Assembly: GCA_002372735.1 (NCBI GenBank)
Contig: DFIE01000067.1
Location: 1 to 6,639, forward strand
Direction of reading: 5' to 3'
Length of the DNA: 6,639 nt
DNA from: Clostridiales bacterium UBA3705
Lineage (GTDB): Bacteria; Bacillota_A; Clostridia; Oscillospirales; Oscillospiraceae
Below the pieces are notes generated by a model. That model had not been told where the DNA came from, searched no databases, and saw only the letters and a list, made by a program, of their open reading frames with translations. This document shows, in pieces, positions 6,570 through 6,639 of the stretch (within the stretch, counting starts at the first letter, position 1; each line of letters starts with the position of its first letter). Position numbers and translations under genes: made by a program.

Positions 6570-6586
6570 GGGGGGTATTTGGGGAA

Positions 6587-6639
6587 TTACTGCTCTTCAA
6601 TGGCTCTGCCTTCGGCCACAAAGAAGGCTCTGGCAGAGG
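6587..6639 (-). CDS. C-terminal end of an unidentified protein; 5' part beyond the window
   Basis: The minus strand reads SARAFFVAEGRAIEEQ and then TAA (6589-6587), entering from the right edge of the window. The stop lies 17 bases before a strong terminator of the same orientation, which is why this frame is chosen over the other two. Sixteen residues are too few to assign a family or function. It is transcribed in the same direction as the protease but is probably a separate transcription unit, because terminator and promoter lie between them. Confidence 0.6.
   Translation of the reverse strand, partial: SARAFFVAEGRAIEEQ

Noticed and set aside
6327..6586. Looked for tRNA, small RNA, riboswitch, CRISPR or insertion-sequence ends in the intergenic region
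   Set aside because: Apart from the terminator, promoter, palindrome and RBS listed, I see no cloverleaf, no repeat-spacer pattern and no terminal inverted repeats with target duplications.
6373..6621. Minus-strand 82-codon open frame across the intergenic region
   Set aside because: It runs straight through the strong terminator hairpin and the candidate promoter, has no good ribosome binding site, and overlaps in another frame the more plausible gene tail ending at 6587.

Overview
The window is dominated by one very large gene on the minus strand. It starts at position 6326 and is still open where the window ends at position 1, so its 3' end is missing. It encodes at least 2,108 residues of a secreted, multidomain subtilisin-family (S8) serine endopeptidase of the lactocepin / C5a-peptidase type. 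The other protein-coding sequence is the last 16 codons of an upstream minus-strand gene (6587-6639), which ends at a strong intrinsic terminator.

The organism looks like a GC-rich low-GC-phylum (Firmicutes) anaerobe, most plausibly a gut member of the class Clostridia, order Oscillospirales. Three things suggest this: a strong AAGGAG ribosome binding site, coding sequence that strongly prefers GCC/GGC/ACC/CTG codons beside an AT-rich promoter region, and a protein built from modules typical of Clostridia (dockerin, cohesin-like, Big_2, starch-binding-like module, and a C-terminal GH-x-W type repeat). This is inference from composition and architecture; no taxonomic marker gene is present.

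Layout, in the direction of transcription (right to left): 6639-6587 tail of an unidentified gene; 6569-6542 rho-independent terminator; 6541-6341 AT-rich intergenic region with a direct-repeat/palindrome element (6432-6416) and a candidate extended -10 promoter (6399-6371); 6340-6335 ribosome binding site; 6326-1 the protease. Within the protein the order is signal peptide, acidic linker, I9-like propeptide, S8 catalytic domain with an inserted PA domain (triad D214, H293, S646; oxyanion N402), Fn3-like domain interrupted by a type I dockerin, Ig-like domains, a trefoil-like module, Big_2, a propeller-like region, a cohesin-like domain, a CBM26-like module and the beginning of a C-terminal repeat. 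Any cell-wall or S-layer anchor would lie outside the window.

The most interesting point is the architecture: a single secreted protease appears to carry a dockerin, a cohesin-like domain and a possible starch-binding module. That would fit a protease that docks into, or scaffolds, an extracellular carbohydrate-bound complex. The cohesin and CBM calls rest on motif resemblance seen by eye and need profile searches. The very long open frame on the plus strand (105-6359) is an antisense shadow caused by codon bias and is not reported as a gene.
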